Of a DNA stretch of 64,000 nt, positions 35,973 to 48,688 are shown in pieces. This DNA is from Spinacia oleracea. Its lineage: Eukaryota > Streptophyta > Magnoliopsida > Caryophyllales > Amaranthaceae. The notes under the pieces are model-generated. The model was given only the letters and a program-made list of their open reading frames with translations, did no database searches and was not told the origin of the DNA. Numbering within the stretch: the stretch's first letter is position 1; the number at the start of each line of letters is the position of its first letter. Both the position numbers and the translations under genes were made by a program. The DNA lies in the NCBI RefSeq assembly GCF_020520425.1, contig NC_079490.1, forward strand, positions 58,692,517-58,756,516, written 5' to 3'.

Positions 35973-38900
35973 CTAATAGTGGTATCACGAGCCTCTTGTT
36001 TAATTTCATAATCAATTATTAACATTGATTAAATTTTATAAATTTGCAAGGAATTAAAAAGTAGAATTGATTTCGTGGTAATTAATTGCAAATTCATGCG
36101 ATTATTTAAGTATATGTTCGCAAGTTTTTTGGCAGTTTTGTCAATACTTATCGGAATCATATGTTTTTATTGTGAATTCCGCATGTAAACGGAGTTTTAA
36201 AATTTTCACAAAAATAATAATTTTCAGCCGAACCCAGAATTCCAAAATTCGAAGCTTAACTATGACTTTTCGGGGGTTTTAATTTTTCGGATGCATAATT
36301 AAAATTATTAACGATGTTAAAAACCAATATTTGCCAATTTTGTTTAATAATCTAGAATTAGTAATTGACCGACTGCATATGATTAACAATTTCAAGTTTT
36401 AAATTCGTTAATTATGCTACCTAATTTGTAATTATAATTAATTTGTTAAATTTCGAATATATTGGATTTTGTTTTACTTTTCATAATAAATTGATAATTT
36501 AATAGGATCTCATGTTTAAAAGACCACCTGAAATTTGTTAAGTTTGAAACTTTAAAATTTTATAAACTCTAATTTTAATCCCTAAAGTTCATGTAATCTG
36601 AAATTGTTTTAATTAATAAATTATCTATTTTTGCCTAAATTCGTGAAATTAATATGATTTATGAATTTATCATGAAATTTAAAATTATGAAATTTTTTGA
36701 TTTTTATAAAACGTGCACGCACGAAGCGATGGATAGCCTAGTGTAGCCCTAAGGGGTGTTGCAACGGTATGGGCATGCGACGACGAGCAAGGGAGCTCGT
36801 CGCCCATGCAGCTCTCCTGCAATGTGCAAGGCACAGGCGCACGCGGTGTGCGGGCTACGACCTGTATGCATCGTGTGCGTGGGCAAGCGAGAGAGGAAGC
36901 AGCAAGCTAGGCGAAGACAGGAGCTAGGCGAGTGGCACGCAGAGCAAGGGAGCTCGTGTGTGCGTGCGCGAAGCATGCTCGACCAACGAGCGCTGGCGAC
37001 GAGGGAGCGGGTACTGGCCTCGTGCCATGCCACGCGTCTCTATGTTGCTGGCCTGCCTAACGAACGAAGGCAAAAAGCCAACGAACGCTGGCCTCGGCAC
37101 TGTTGTGCGATGGCTTCAGCCATGAATGTGCATGTTGAGCGCTGCTGCTGCAATGCCTTGGCGAGGAATCGACCTTGCGTTGGCTCTCGCGCATACGTGG
37201 TATTGTTTGGGTCATTATGCACGTTTTGTTTATTTTTATTTCCTTTGAGCGACGAATTTAATTAATTTTATTTTCGTGCTAATAATTTTTCTCGGACTTT
37301 AATTTTATTAGTTTAATTATTATAATTAATTTTATTCTAATTATTTAATAAATTAAAACCTTGAATAAATTATAATTAAATCATTCTAATCAACTAAAAT
37401 CAAGTAAAGGGATTAAAAATAATTATTATATGAGCTTTAAATTGTTAATTAAATTTGTTAGTTTCCGATTGGACTTGGAAAAACAATTTTATGTTTAAAA
37501 AATTAGTAAAGCATATAATTTTTGGTTTGAGTGGGAGCTTTTATTCATATTTTGGCTAAACCCTTGGTTATGTCCTTATTTCCATAGGATTAACAACTTG
37601 ATTAGAACTAATAGGGTCAAATAATTGGTAGATTATGAGCCTTAATTAGTTGTTGCAAATATTATGTGATGTCATATTTTCTGCTAACTTGCTAAGTGGG
37701 TCATTCATTGATAAATGAATGGTATATTGTAAATATATTGTTTTGTAGGTTGCGGAAAGTGATTAGTATGACCCAAATAGGATAGAAAATTTGGTATGCG
37801 GACCATTATTTTGAATGTAAATTATAGTCTAACGTACAATGGGTTTTATTTAAATATGGTCTGTGTACCATTAGCTTGTTGTAATAATTAGTTTAATTAT
37901 TCAATCTTGCAAATCCTATTTGGTGAAAATGACGCCTCCCATGATGAAGTTCGAGATTGAAGGTTCATTTCCATTTTCAAGACGGAGTTTGAAGTTGAAG
38001 CTTCAAGATGAAGTCAGACCATACTAAATCACAATTAATCTTATGCATGATTTAAGATATTTATTGCTTTATATATGTCTTGTTATTATGCATGAGATTG
38101 TAGCTTGATTATGTTGCATGATTAAGGATTTTAGTTCACTTAAAATCTAACCAACATAGTAAAAAATCTTAAGTTCCAAACTTAAAATTGAGTTAAAAGG
38201 TGCCATTCCAAAATAGCACTTACCTTCTTACCTTTATGTCACGTTAGTGGTAGTTTTCCGCCAAAGCGAGATGTCACTTCTTGATCTTAAAAGGGTAGGT
38301 ACACCATTAATTGTGAGTACATTTTTCGGTCGATTAGGATAGTTTTCCGCCAAAGCGAGATGTCATTTCTTGATCCTAAAAGTTGAGGTACACAATTAGG
38401 TGCGAGTACAAGTTGATTTTGATTGAACTCGATGATATAAGTAAGGAGTCATTTTATGTCGTGGCAAATGGGATAGGTTTTCCTAAAAAGTTCTTAGACG
38501 TACCTATCAACCAAGAGTAGTTTTTAGACTATTAGTATAGGATTTGCTTACCTAAAATGTTTTAGGATTAAGACAACCCAAAGCATGCTTAACTCTTTAA
38601 TGGTTTTAAGGGTCTTTAATCCATATTATTCACACCTGTCGGAACTAAATGATTTGAATAAAATGCTCAATGACTAGTTTAAATTGCATTTTGCCTTTTC
38701 AACTTATTACTCATGATAAATATTTTGACTTTGCATGCTTTAATGTGTGTTTTAATTATTTTATACAATTAAATATCTTTCCCTGTAATAAATCATTTTA
38801 GAAATGTAACAGTAAATTTCCTCGATTGGTAGTGAATCTAAGAACGATTCACGGAAGTGAGAGAAAATGAGAAATTTAAAATATACGTTTCTTATAGCGG

Positions 38901-39508
38901 CTTTTATGGTTGTTTTCGACCATTAAGGTCGAATGAGAAAACCAATTGGTGCTTGTTAATTCAAAATACAATGCAGTTCTGAAATCATAAAGCATTAAGT
39001 TGAACACTCAATTTTACCAATGGTTAACAACCAAATATCTTTGTCCATTTAATTCTCGAATGATTCTAGATACTAGACGATCGAATAGACTGATGTTCAG
39101 ACAACTTTAGAGGCTTCTGGTGAGAACATCTAGTTGACACAAATATTCAACATGAATGAAATTGTAAGAGCTTTGTTGAAAAGACATTGGACATGTTTAA
39201 CAAAGTATAAAAGTTAACATTTGAGAAGTCAAATCTTAAGACTATAAGAAAAGGTACAAGAAATAGGAAAACAAGGAACAAGTGAAATGAATTTACAATT
39301 CCGTTTCTACCTATAAGTTTATTATTAAAGAAAAATGACCTAGAAATCAAACTTCATTGGTATCATATACCATTTGAGGTTCTTACTTCGGTAATAACTC
39401 AAACAATGGAAGCCAGGCTACACTAATGACCTACAAGTGGAAAATGAAGCACGACATTGCTACATTAGTTGTAGGGTCATCTAGTTTGTTTTAATTCCTT
39501 TCAAGGAT
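35973..39508 (+). mobile_element. Copia-A2: truncated older relative of Copia-B/C/D
   Basis: It starts with the last bases of an LTR (CTAATA, compare CTAACA in Copia-C) and the family PBS GTGGTATCACGAGCC at 35979-35993. The leader matches that of Copia-C with much divergence: a GC-rich island at 36710-37230, the GGTCTG.GTACCATT phrase, the segment ending TTCACACCTGTCGGAAC at 38631-38647. The gag region is largely absent or unrecognisable (38700-39400). At 39420-39500 a stretch matches the protease-region segment of the family (GTGGAAAATGAAGCACGACATTGC type). Copia-C is inserted there, and homology seems to resume for a few tens of bases after 58793. Non-functional; possibly already a non-autonomous derivative before the insertion. 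Confidence 0.7.
36710..37230. repeat. GC-rich island in Copia-A2 leader
   Basis: Same position as the minisatellite islands of Copia-B, C and D and shares edge sequences (CACGAAGCGATGG, GGGCATGCGACGACGAGCAA), but lacks the regular 21-bp array. It may show the state before the array expanded. Confidence 0.65.
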
Positions 39509-39513
39509 GGAAC

Positions 39514-40884
39514 TGAAGGAAATAATGCCCTTGGTCCAAGTATGCATTCTATGTTAAGTCTAATAAATGCGGTTCAGTATTAATTAACAAGTTAATAATT
39601 CAGTGAGATCAAGTGAGCTGAATGCCTAGCTAGAGGCCGCTTCAGTTCAAGTGGAATTAATGATATTAATCCACAGCTTACTCTTGACTGAACCCGTAGG
39701 GTCACACAAATAGTACGTAAACGGATCAAGTATCTAATGGCATTAGATACTCTATCTATGGATATTCGGAACCGACGGATCTTGGTTTCAGTGGGAGCTA
39801 AGATCGTCACAGGCAAGAAATGAATACTCCGGAAACGATGATATTGCCGGAAACGGAAATATGGATCGTATCGGAAATATGAATATTATCCAAGTCGTAG
39901 ATGTTGCCGGAAACGGAAACATGGTACGTATCGGAAAATATTATTGGAAATGGAAATATTACCAGAATCGGAAATATTGCCGGAAACGGAAATATTGTCA
40001 GAATCGGAAATATTACCGGAATCGGAAAATAATTCCGGAAACGGAAATATTAAATATTTGTTCGAAACGGAAATTAATTCCGGAATCGGAAATATTAAAT
40101 ATTGTTCGTATCGGAAATAAATTCCGGAACTGGAAATTTAATCGGAAGCGTATCGTACGAATTAGCATCGGACGAGGCCTGCCGGACGAAGGCCCAGCAC
40201 GAAGCCGGGCCATCGCCCAGCAAGCACGCGCGCAGCCAAGGCAGCGCCCAGGCCTACCGCAAGGCAGGCCCAGCGCGCGCCAAGGCCACGGATGCGTGGG
40301 CCGCGCTGCGTGGGCTGCTGCTCGCACGCGCATGGGCAGCCCTTGTGGCTGCCGTGTGTGTGTGAGTTTGTGCTCATGCGTGATTCCTAAATCTACAAGA
40401 GTCAGTGTATGATTAAATTTCTATTCCTAATTGGATAAATTAATTAAATAGAATTCATGTAGGATTCTAATTTCAATTAATTCGTATCCTACTAGGATTA
40501 CGATTCCTTTTCCATAACTCTATAAATAAAGGCCTAGGGGTCATTATTTATACAACAAGTTTTAAGTATTCAAAAACTAAGATTTTTAAGCAGAAAAATC
40601 AGCCAATATTCTTGCCTACCTAACCGAAAATATTAGAACCTTAAGGGCGATTCTAGTTGGTCAATCTTAAGGCGGATCCGGACGTGCTGTGGACTATCTA
40701 CGGAGGGACGACACTTGGAGTCCTAAAGACTTGTTCTTGTTCGGTTCGGGCGCAGCTAGGGAAGGCACGCAACAAAGAGTATGCATCTAAACTATGCTAA
40801 ATGATTATGTGTAAATAATATGTTTTCTGGCTTTATGGTTTTTCCGCATGATTTATGAACTGTCATATGAATCATAACCTAACA
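39514..40884 (+). repeat. Copia-C 5' LTR
   Basis: 1371 bp, TGAAGGAAATAATGCC to CATAACCTAACA. It has the 18-bp U3 array, the GC-rich block (40160-40360) and TATA at 40521-40528. It differs from the Copia-B LTR at scattered sites. Confidence 0.95.
40521..40528 (+). promoter_or_regulatory. TATA box of Copia-C
   Basis: TATAAATA in the context conserved in all LTRs of the family; the likely transcription start is within about 35 bases downstream. Confidence 0.65.
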
Positions 40885-40899
40885 GTGGTATCACGAGCC
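40885..40899 (+). other. Copia-C primer-binding site
   Basis: GTGGTATCACGAGCC directly after the 5' LTR; the same variant as in the sister elements. Confidence 0.75.
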
Positions 40900-41624
40900 C
40901 CTTATTATTTTCATAATCTAAATTGCATGAACATGGTTAAATATTACAAATTTGCAAGAATTAAAAGGGGTGATTAATTTTCGTAATTGTTAATTAATTG
41001 CAAATTGCGTTTATTTAATTATACGTACGCAGTTTTTCGGCAGTTTCTTCGTTACTTATCCGAATTGAGTGATTTTTGTGTCAATTCCGCATGTAAAAGG
41101 CATTCTAAAATTTTGACAAAAATAGTTATTTTTCTGCCGAACCCAGAATTCTCAAATTCGAAGCCTAACTATGACTTTTCGAAGGTTTTAGTTTTTCGAA
41201 TGCAAAATTTCGTAAATTTAAGATGTTAAATTAAATATTTGCGATTCTTGTTGATAAATCTTGAATTTTTGATTGACCTACTGCATATGTTTAACAAGTT
41301 TGAATGCCTAGTCTTGTTAATTATGCAATCTAATTTGTAATTATGATTAATTTGTTGAAAATTAGAATAATTTAGAATTAATTTGATTTTCATAATTAAT
41401 TGTAATTTAATTAGAAACCTATGATTAAAAACCACCATAAAAATTGTAAATTTACGATAAATTTTAAATTTTTATGACCTAGACTTGAATCCATAACAAT
41501 CGGAAATCAATTGGATAATAAATTTTCGATTTTTCGCCCTAAAATTATGAAATTAATAATATTTATTAATTTGTCATTAATTTTAAATATAAATTTTAAA
41601 TTTTTATGCGATTCGTTCATATAA

Positions 41625-42400
41625 CTTGCACGCACGAAGCAATGGACGCTTCGTGTTACCCTTAAGGGGTGTTGTATAATGCGGGCATGCGACGACGAGC
41701 AAGGGAGCTCGTCGCCCGTGCGGCACGAATGCAATGAGCAAGGGCGTAGTGCACGAGCACAAGGCAGCAGCCCTGCCTTGTTTCGTGTGCCACAAGCAAT
41801 GAACGAATGGGCATGGGCGAAGGGCGAGCCAAGGCAGTCGCGTGTGGGCAGCAAGCGAGCTGCGCCACAGCGCGCGCTGCCTCGCACAAGAGCGCGCAGC
41901 CTCGCGCGCAGCGAGCGCAAGCTCGCGTGCCACGAGCGCTGCGCCCAGCATTACTCGCGCGCACAGCGCGCGATGTCGCCCGCCCAGCGAGCGATGTCGC
42001 GCCCCAGCGAGCGATGGCTCGCGCGCACAGCGAGCGATGTCGCGCGCCCAGCGAGCGATGCTCGCGCCCCCAGCGAGCGATGGCTCGCGCGCCCAGCGAG
42101 CGATGTCGCGCGCCCAGCGAGCGATGTCGCGCGCCCAGCGAGCGATGTCGCGCGCCCAGCGAGCGATGGCTCGCGCGCCCAGCGAGCGATGTCGCGCGCC
42201 CAGCGAGCGATGTCGCGCGCGCGCACTGCGAGCGATAGCTCGCGTGCGATGAGCGCTGGCGCGCAGCGAGCACCAATGCGTGCGGAGGCTTGCGATAGGG
42301 CAGCAGCAGCTATGCGACGAGCGCATGGGCTGCGCGCACATGGCCAGCAATGGCTGTGTGCGTACGGCCCATGGGCGTGCAACGCGTAGGGTGTTTGCGT
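41625..42400. repeat. GC-rich minisatellite island in Copia-C leader
   Basis: Core at about 41960-42240 with roughly a dozen units of 21-23 bp around CCCAGCGAGCGATGTCGCGC. This is the longest of the arrays in the window. Frames of 130-250 codons on both strands result from it and are not genes. Confidence 0.88.
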
Positions 42401-43837
42401 TACGATTAGATCGTTTTGAATGTTTAATTTGAAAATTTCAGTTCACGTAATTTTAATTGATTTTAAAATTAATAATTTGAATTATTTTCTTGGATTTTAA
42501 TTTTGAATATTATAATTATAATAAATGTTATTTATTCTAATTATTTTACTAAAATTAAAATCATGAATTAATTTAAATACGACTGAAATTAAATTAAATT
42601 TTTGGATTCAATTATAAATTGATATGAGCTTTAAATTTTAATTAAATTTGTATGTTTCCGGTTGGACTAGAAATACATTTTTATGTTTAAAATTGGTAAA
42701 GCATATGAATTTATTGGTTTAAGTGGGAGCACTTTTTAGTCATAAACTCTTGATTAGGTCTACAAATCCTTAAGGTTAAAACAACTTGATTAGAATTAAT
42801 AAGGACTGAATAATTGGTAGATTATTGGTGCCCTTGATTAATTGCTGCAAATGTTTACGTGATGCATAATGTGTTTTACTAACCAGCTATGTGGGCCATT
42901 CATGATAATGAATGGGTGAATGGTATATATTGTATATGTACTGTTTTGCAGGTTATGAAGTGACTAGTATGGCCCAAATAGGATAGAAAATATGGTCTGC
43001 GTACCATTAATTTGAATGTAATTGGTCTAAAGTACCAAAGTTATTTTTCAATTCAAATATGGTCTGCGAACCATCAAATAGTTGTAATTAGTTATAGCTT
43101 ATCCTATTTGAAGAAAATGGTGCCTCCCACGGAGATTTTCAAGACGGACTTTGAAGTCAAAGCTTCAAGATGAAGTCGGGCCATACTAGATCACAAATAT
43201 CTTATGCATGTTTTAAGTTATTTATTGTTTTAAATATGTCTTAAAATGCATGAGATCAAAAGCTTGATTATGTTGCATGATTAAGGATTTTAGTTCACTT
43301 AAAATCTAACCAACATAGTAAGAGCCTTAAGTTCCAAACTTAAAAATTGAGTTAAAAGGTGCCATGCCAAAATATACACTTGCTTGGATATCCTTTACAT
43401 CAATCTAGTAATAGTTTTCGCTCAGCGAGGTGTTACTTATTGGTCCTAAAGGGGCAAGGTACACAAATAATTGTGAGTACATGTTAGTTTTGGTGAAACT
43501 CAACGATATAAGTAAGGAGTCCTTTTATGTCGTGGCAAATTCGATAGGTTTACCTAATAAGTTCTTAGACGTACCTATCAACCAAGAATAGTTTCTAGAC
43601 TATTAGCAAAAGGCTTTTGCTTACCTAAGATGTTCTAGGATTAAGTCGACAAACTGTGCTTAGTTCTTCAATGATTTTAGGATCTTGGAATCATTTTATT
43701 CACACCTGCCGGAACACATAACTTGAATAAAATGCTTAATAAACATTGAATTATGCATGTATGCTAGAATTTAAGTTTATTAAGAGAAACTGTGAATGGT
43801 TATTTATTTGTTTATTCTTTTCAATTGTAGTTTTAAT

Positions 43838-46800
43838 ATGGCAAACAACAATCAAAACATCATCATGGGTTCTGAGCTTATGGTCAAGCTGAACCTGACA
43901 AATTTTCTTGAATGGGAAGCTAAGCTAGTTGAAATAGTCAAACTCAATGGACTTGAGTATGTACTATCACATCCCATGCCAAGCTACTATGCCAGAGACA
44001 TGACCCCTGAGAGATTTTACGCCTGGGATGCGGATCTCAAAAAGGTTATGAGTCTCATGCTGAACAATATCCCTGATGATTGGGCTAGAAGGTTTATAGC
44101 CTATGAACCTTTTACGCTCATCAAGAATCTGAGGGATATCTGTCGTGGAAGTACGGAGGACAGGGACCTGAACGTCCATGAGTTGATTGAATCAATGTCT
44201 GGTCTAAAGGTTAGTTCTCCCAACAGGTGTTATAGGATGGAGGTCCAAGAAACACATGTTCAGCTCCTTCGCACTAAACAGAGGGTAGGCGTCCCACTGA
44301 GGTTCCATGTGGAACTTATGTGTTCATATTTTGATCGCCTAAGTCTACTAGGAACACCAATAAGCGAAAGGATGGCAGTCTCTGTCTTGCTCAATTCACT
44401 ACACAGTGGGTTTGGTCGCTTCAAGCAACAATACCTAAGTGAACCAAGAGAAGAAACAGTTGCAGAATTTATTCACCTTGTCAGAAAGGCTGAAATAGTA
44501 CTGGACTGTGAAGCCAAAGATTTACTCAAGGCTAGAAAGAGACCATTCAAGAAAGGTGGAAAGTCCAAGGGCAATGCTAAATCAAAGCAGGACAAGTCCA
44601 CATCAAGCTGTCTTTATTGTGATGGAATAGGCCATTACAAAAGAGAATGTCCAAAGCTAAAGGAAGATCAGAAGAACGGAACAGTCGTTCCATCTTCAGG
44701 TATTTTCGTTATAGACTGTATACTTGCTAATTCAACTTCTTGGGTATTAGATACAGGTTGTGGCTCACACTTATGTTCCAATCCACAGGGACTAAGAAGA
44801 AGTAGAAAGTTAAGCAAGGGTGAAGTCGACCTACGAGTGGGAAATGGAGCACGGATTGCTGCATTAGCTGTAGGAACTTACTATTTGTCGTTGCCCTCCG
44901 GGCTAGTTTTGGAACTGGAAGAATGTTTCCATGTTCCAAGTCTTACTAAAAACATCATTTCAGTTTCTTGCTTAGATGCTAAGGGATTTTCCTTTATAAT
45001 AAAAGACAATAGTTGTTCGTTTTATTTTAAAGAGATGTTTTATGGATCTGCTAGATTAGTCAATGGACTTTATTTATTAGATCACGACAAACAAGTATAT
45101 AACATAAATACCAAAAAGGCCAAAAAGGATGATTCAGATCTCACCTATCTGTGGCATTGTCGATTAGGCCATATAAACTTGAAACGCTTAGAAAGACTTC
45201 AAAGGGAAGGAATTCTAGAACCATTTGACTTAGAGGATTATGGTAAATGCGAATCATGTTTACTTGGCAAAATGACAAAGCAACCTTTCTCTAAAGTTGG
45301 AGAAAGAGCAAATGAACTATTGGGTTTAATCCATACAGATGTATGTGGACCAATGAGTACAAATGCTAGAGGTGGTTTCAGCTACTTTATCACTTTCAAT
45401 GATGACTTCAGTAGGTATGGTTATGTCTACCTAATGAAGCATAAGTCTGAATCCTTTGACAAATTCAAGGAATTTCAGAGTGAAGTAGAGAATCAATTAG
45501 GCAAGAAGATCAAGGCACTGCGGTCTGATAGAGGCGGTGAATATCTGAGCTATGAATTTGATGACCATCTGAAAGAATGTGGAATTCTATCAGAATTGAC
45601 TCCTCCTGGAACACCACAATGGAACGGTGTGTCAGAACGGAGGAACAGAACCTTGCTAGACATGGTCAGGTCAATGATGGGTCAGGCCGAACTTCCATTA
45701 GAATTTTGGGGACATGCACTAAATACAGCTGCACTCACTATAAATAGAGCTCCGTCTAAAGCTGTCGAAAAGACTCCATACGAATTATGGTTTGGAAAGC
45801 CTCCAAATGTGTCTTTTCTTAAGATTTGGGGATGTGAAGTATACGTCAAACGATTAATTTCAGACAAACTTCATCCAAAATCTGACAAATGTATCCTTGT
45901 GGGCTATCCAAAGGAAACAAAGGGGTATTACTTCTACAATACATCTGAGAACAAGGTGTTTGTTGCTCGAGATGGTGTCTTTTTGGAGAAGGATCACATT
46001 TCCAAAATGACAAGTGGGAGAAAAGTAGACCTCGAAGAAATTCGAGTCGAACAACAAACTCTAGAGAATGCTCAAGATGACATTCAGGATGAAACTCAGA
46101 GATCTTTAGAAGAATCTGGTGAGAATCATGGTCAATCTAGAAATGTTACCCCGCGTAGATCGCAAAGATATAGATCTCAACCGGAAAGGTACTTAGGTAT
46201 TTTGACGAACGAGAGCTATGACGTTCTATTACTTGAAAGTGATGAACCTGCGACTTACAAGCAAGCTATGACGAGCCCTAGCTCCAAGCAATGGCAAGAA
46301 GCCATGCAATCTGAATTAGACTCCATGTCTGAAAACCAAGTATGGGATTTGGTCGATTTGCCAGATGGCTACCAAGCCATTGGAAGCAAATGGGTTTTCA
46401 AACTGAAAAAGGACAAGGATGGGAAACTTGAAGTTTTCAAAGCTAGATTGGTTGCAAAAGGTTACAGGCAAGTCCACGGTGTGGATTACGATGAAACCTT
46501 TTCACCAGTTGCAATGCTAAAGTCTATTCGAATAATGTTAGCAATCGCTGCATATTACGATTACGAAATATGGCAGATGGATGTCAAAACTGCTTTCTTA
46601 AACGGCGTTTTAACAGAAACTGTGTTTATGACACAGCCTGAAGGTTTTGAGGATCCAAAGAATGCTAAAAAGGTATGCAAGCTAAAGAAGTCAATCTACG
46701 GATTGAAGCAGGCATCCAGGAGCTGGAATATACGTTTTGATGAAGCAGTCAGTGACTTTGGTTTCATCAAGAACGCGGACGAATCTTGTGTATACAAGAA

Positions 46801-47824
46801 GGTCAGTGGGAGCAAAATTGCTTTCCTAGTATTATATGTCGACGACATATTGCTTATCGGAAATGACATTCCTATGTTGAACTCTGTCAAGATTTGGCTT
46901 GGGAAATGTTTTTCGATGAAGGATCTAGGAGAAGCACAGTACATATTGGGCATCAAGATTTACAGAGATAGATCTAAAAAGATGATTGGACTTAGTCAAA
47001 GCACTTATATCAATAAGGTGCTTGATAGGTTCAAGATGGCGGACTCCAAGCGAGGCTACCTACCCATGTCTCATGGAATGACTCTAAGCAAGACTCAGTG
47101 CCCAAAAACACTTGATGAGCGTAGACGAATGAATGGGATTCCATATGCATCATTGATTGGTTCAATAATGTATGCTATGATATGTACACGCCCGGATGTT
47201 GCGTACGCACTCAGTGCTACGAGCAGATACCAGTCAGACCCAGGAGAGGCGCATTGGACTGCTGCTAAGAATATTCTGAAGTACCTGAAAAGGCACAAAG
47301 ATGACTTCCTGGTCTATGGTGGAGATGATGAATTAATTGTTAAAGGCTATACGGACGCAAGTTTCCAAACCGACAAAGATGATTTCAGATCACAGTCTGG
47401 GTTTGTCTTCTGCCTCAACGGAGGAGCAGTAAGCTGGAAAAGTGCTAAGCAAAGCACCATTGCGGATTCTACAACTGAAGCGGAGTACATTGCTGCACAT
47501 GAAGCAGCAAAGGAAGCTATATGGCTAAGGAAGTTCATAGGAGAACTTGGTGTAGTCCCCTCCATTAAAGGACCAATAGCCCTGTATTGTGATAATAACG
47601 GAGCTATTGCACAGGCAAAAGAGCCTAGACACCACCAGAGAGTCAAGCATGTACTTCGTAGATTTCACCTTCTACGAGAGTTCGTTGAAAGAAAAGAAGT
47701 CGAGATAAGCAAAATTGGAACTGATGACAACATATCAGATCCATTAACTAAACCTCTGCCGCAAGCGAAGCACAACTCGCACACTGCAGCTATGGGAATC
47801 AAGCATATTGGAGAATGGCTTTGA
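43838..47824 (+). CDS. Copia-C gag-pol polyprotein
   Basis: Open frame of 1328 codons, colinear with the Copia-B protein, starting at MANNNQN (an in-frame ATG also lies at 43796). The zinc knuckle, protease DTG, integrase D,D,E, RT YVDD and RNase H residues are all in place. Differences from Copia-B are few: Val-to-Ile at 87, Arg-to-Gly at 104, Asp-to-Glu at 159, Leu-to-Gln at 198, Thr-to-Asn at 521 (in FITF.DDFSRYG of the integrase, close to but not at a catalytic residue) and Arg-to-Lys at 1048. No break is seen, so the protein may work even though the element's 3' LTR is destroyed. Confidence 0.95.
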   Translation: MANNNQNIIMGSELMVKLNLTNFLEWEAKLVEIVKLNGLEYVLSHPMPSYYARDMTPERFYAWDADLKKVMSLMLNNIPDDWARRFIAYEPFTLIKNLRDICRGSTEDRDLNVHELIESMSGLKVSSPNRCYRMEVQETHVQLLRTKQRVGVPLRFHVELMCSYFDRLSLLGTPISERMAVSVLLNSLHSGFGRFKQQYLSEPREETVAEFIHLVRKAEIVLDCEAKDLLKARKRPFKKGGKSKGNAKSKQDKSTSSCLYCDGIGHYKRECPKLKEDQKNGTVVPSSGIFVIDCILANSTSWVLDTGCGSHLCSNPQGLRRSRKLSKGEVDLRVGNGARIAALAVGTYYLSLPSGLVLELEECFHVPSLTKNIISVSCLDAKGFSFIIKDNSCSFYFKEMFYGSARLVNGLYLLDHDKQVYNINTKKAKKDDSDLTYLWHCRLGHINLKRLERLQREGILEPFDLEDYGKCESCLLGKMTKQPFSKVGERANELLGLIHTDVCGPMSTNARGGFSYFITFNDDFSRYGYVYLMKHKSESFDKFKEFQSEVENQLGKKIKALRSDRGGEYLSYEFDDHLKECGILSELTPPGTPQWNGVSERRNRTLLDMVRSMMGQAELPLEFWGHALNTAALTINRAPSKAVEKTPYELWFGKPPNVSFLKIWGCEVYVKRLISDKLHPKSDKCILVGYPKETKGYYFYNTSENKVFVARDGVFLEKDHISKMTSGRKVDLEEIRVEQQTLENAQDDIQDETQRSLEESGENHGQSRNVTPRRSQRYRSQPERYLGILTNESYDVLLLESDEPATYKQAMTSPSSKQWQEAMQSELDSMSENQVWDLVDLPDGYQAIGSKWVFKLKKDKDGKLEVFKARLVAKGYRQVHGVDYDETFSPVAMLKSIRIMLAIAAYYDYEIWQMDVKTAFLNGVLTETVFMTQPEGFEDPKNAKKVCKLKKSIYGLKQASRSWNIRFDEAVSDFGFIKNADESCVYKKVSGSKIAFLVLYVDDILLIGNDIPMLNSVKIWLGKCFSMKDLGEAQYILGIKIYRDRSKKMIGLSQSTYINKVLDRFKMADSKRGYLPMSHGMTLSKTQCPKTLDERRRMNGIPYASLIGSIMYAMICTRPDVAYALSATSRYQSDPGEAHWTAAKNILKYLKRHKDDFLVYGGDDELIVKGYTDASFQTDKDDFRSQSGFVFCLNGGAVSWKSAKQSTIADSTTEAEYIAAHEAAKEAIWLRKFIGELGVVPSIKGPIALYCDNNGAIAQAKEPRHHQRVKHVLRRFHLLREFVERKEVEISKIGTDDNISDPLTKPLPQAKHNSHTAAMGIKHIGEWL

Positions 47825-48673
47825 TGTCTCTGTTTAATGTTTTAAAGTTTTAGAGTTTAAATCTTTGTAAAACATTATTGGTTAATCATTCACAATAAAT
47901 GAAAGGAATTCATTTTTCCATTTAATTTGTGGTTTATTAAATGATGAGTCCCTTCAACTTGACGATATATTCAAGATAGACTGTCAGGACCAGTCCTGTG
48001 ACTAAGAAATGTCTATCAAGTGAACTTGAATGTCAAAGGTTGAAAATGGTCCCTAATCGGAGTTTTCTATAAAATTGGACGCATAGAAAACGTTAGACGA
48101 TTAGAATGCAAGATGACTAGTAGTTCTGTTTCTTGAACTATGTGGACATGGAAATGTCATAATCATTTGCATAGATACTTACTTTGGGAAGACTAGTATC
48201 GGACAAGACCTATGAAACTTTACTGTAAGAGATGAAAGTCTGTCATAAGTAAATTTCATTAAATTATTAGACACTAAATCCTCAATACCTGAGTGATTTG
48301 AGATTACTTGTTTGAGAACTGGTTGCTTTGACGTTGACCAACCGTCGCACCGTAAAAGGAGGCTATAAAGGCAACGCTCAGGTAATCACCTATCAAACGA
48401 AGTCTAATCTCAAGATCGCAAGATTGGGATTGTCCTCCCATAAATCGGGATGAGATGCTTAAAAGTTGTACAAGGCCACTCGGAGAGCTAGAAACTGTGA
48501 AATGCATGGCCGTGCTCGGATGAATCATAGGCTATGATTATCTGTTTATTTGATCAGTTGAACTCTGAAACCGAGGAACACCTCTGGACATAATAAGGAT
48601 GACAACTCTTACCTTATGTTCAAGAGCAAGCATCGAGCGACAAAGGAATTAGGAAATGCACACTTGTCCCTAA

Positions 48674-48688
48674 GGACAAGTGGGAGAC
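48674..48688 (+). other. Copia-C polypurine tract
   Basis: GGACAAGTGGGAGAC directly before the 3' LTR start at 48689. Confidence 0.75.
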
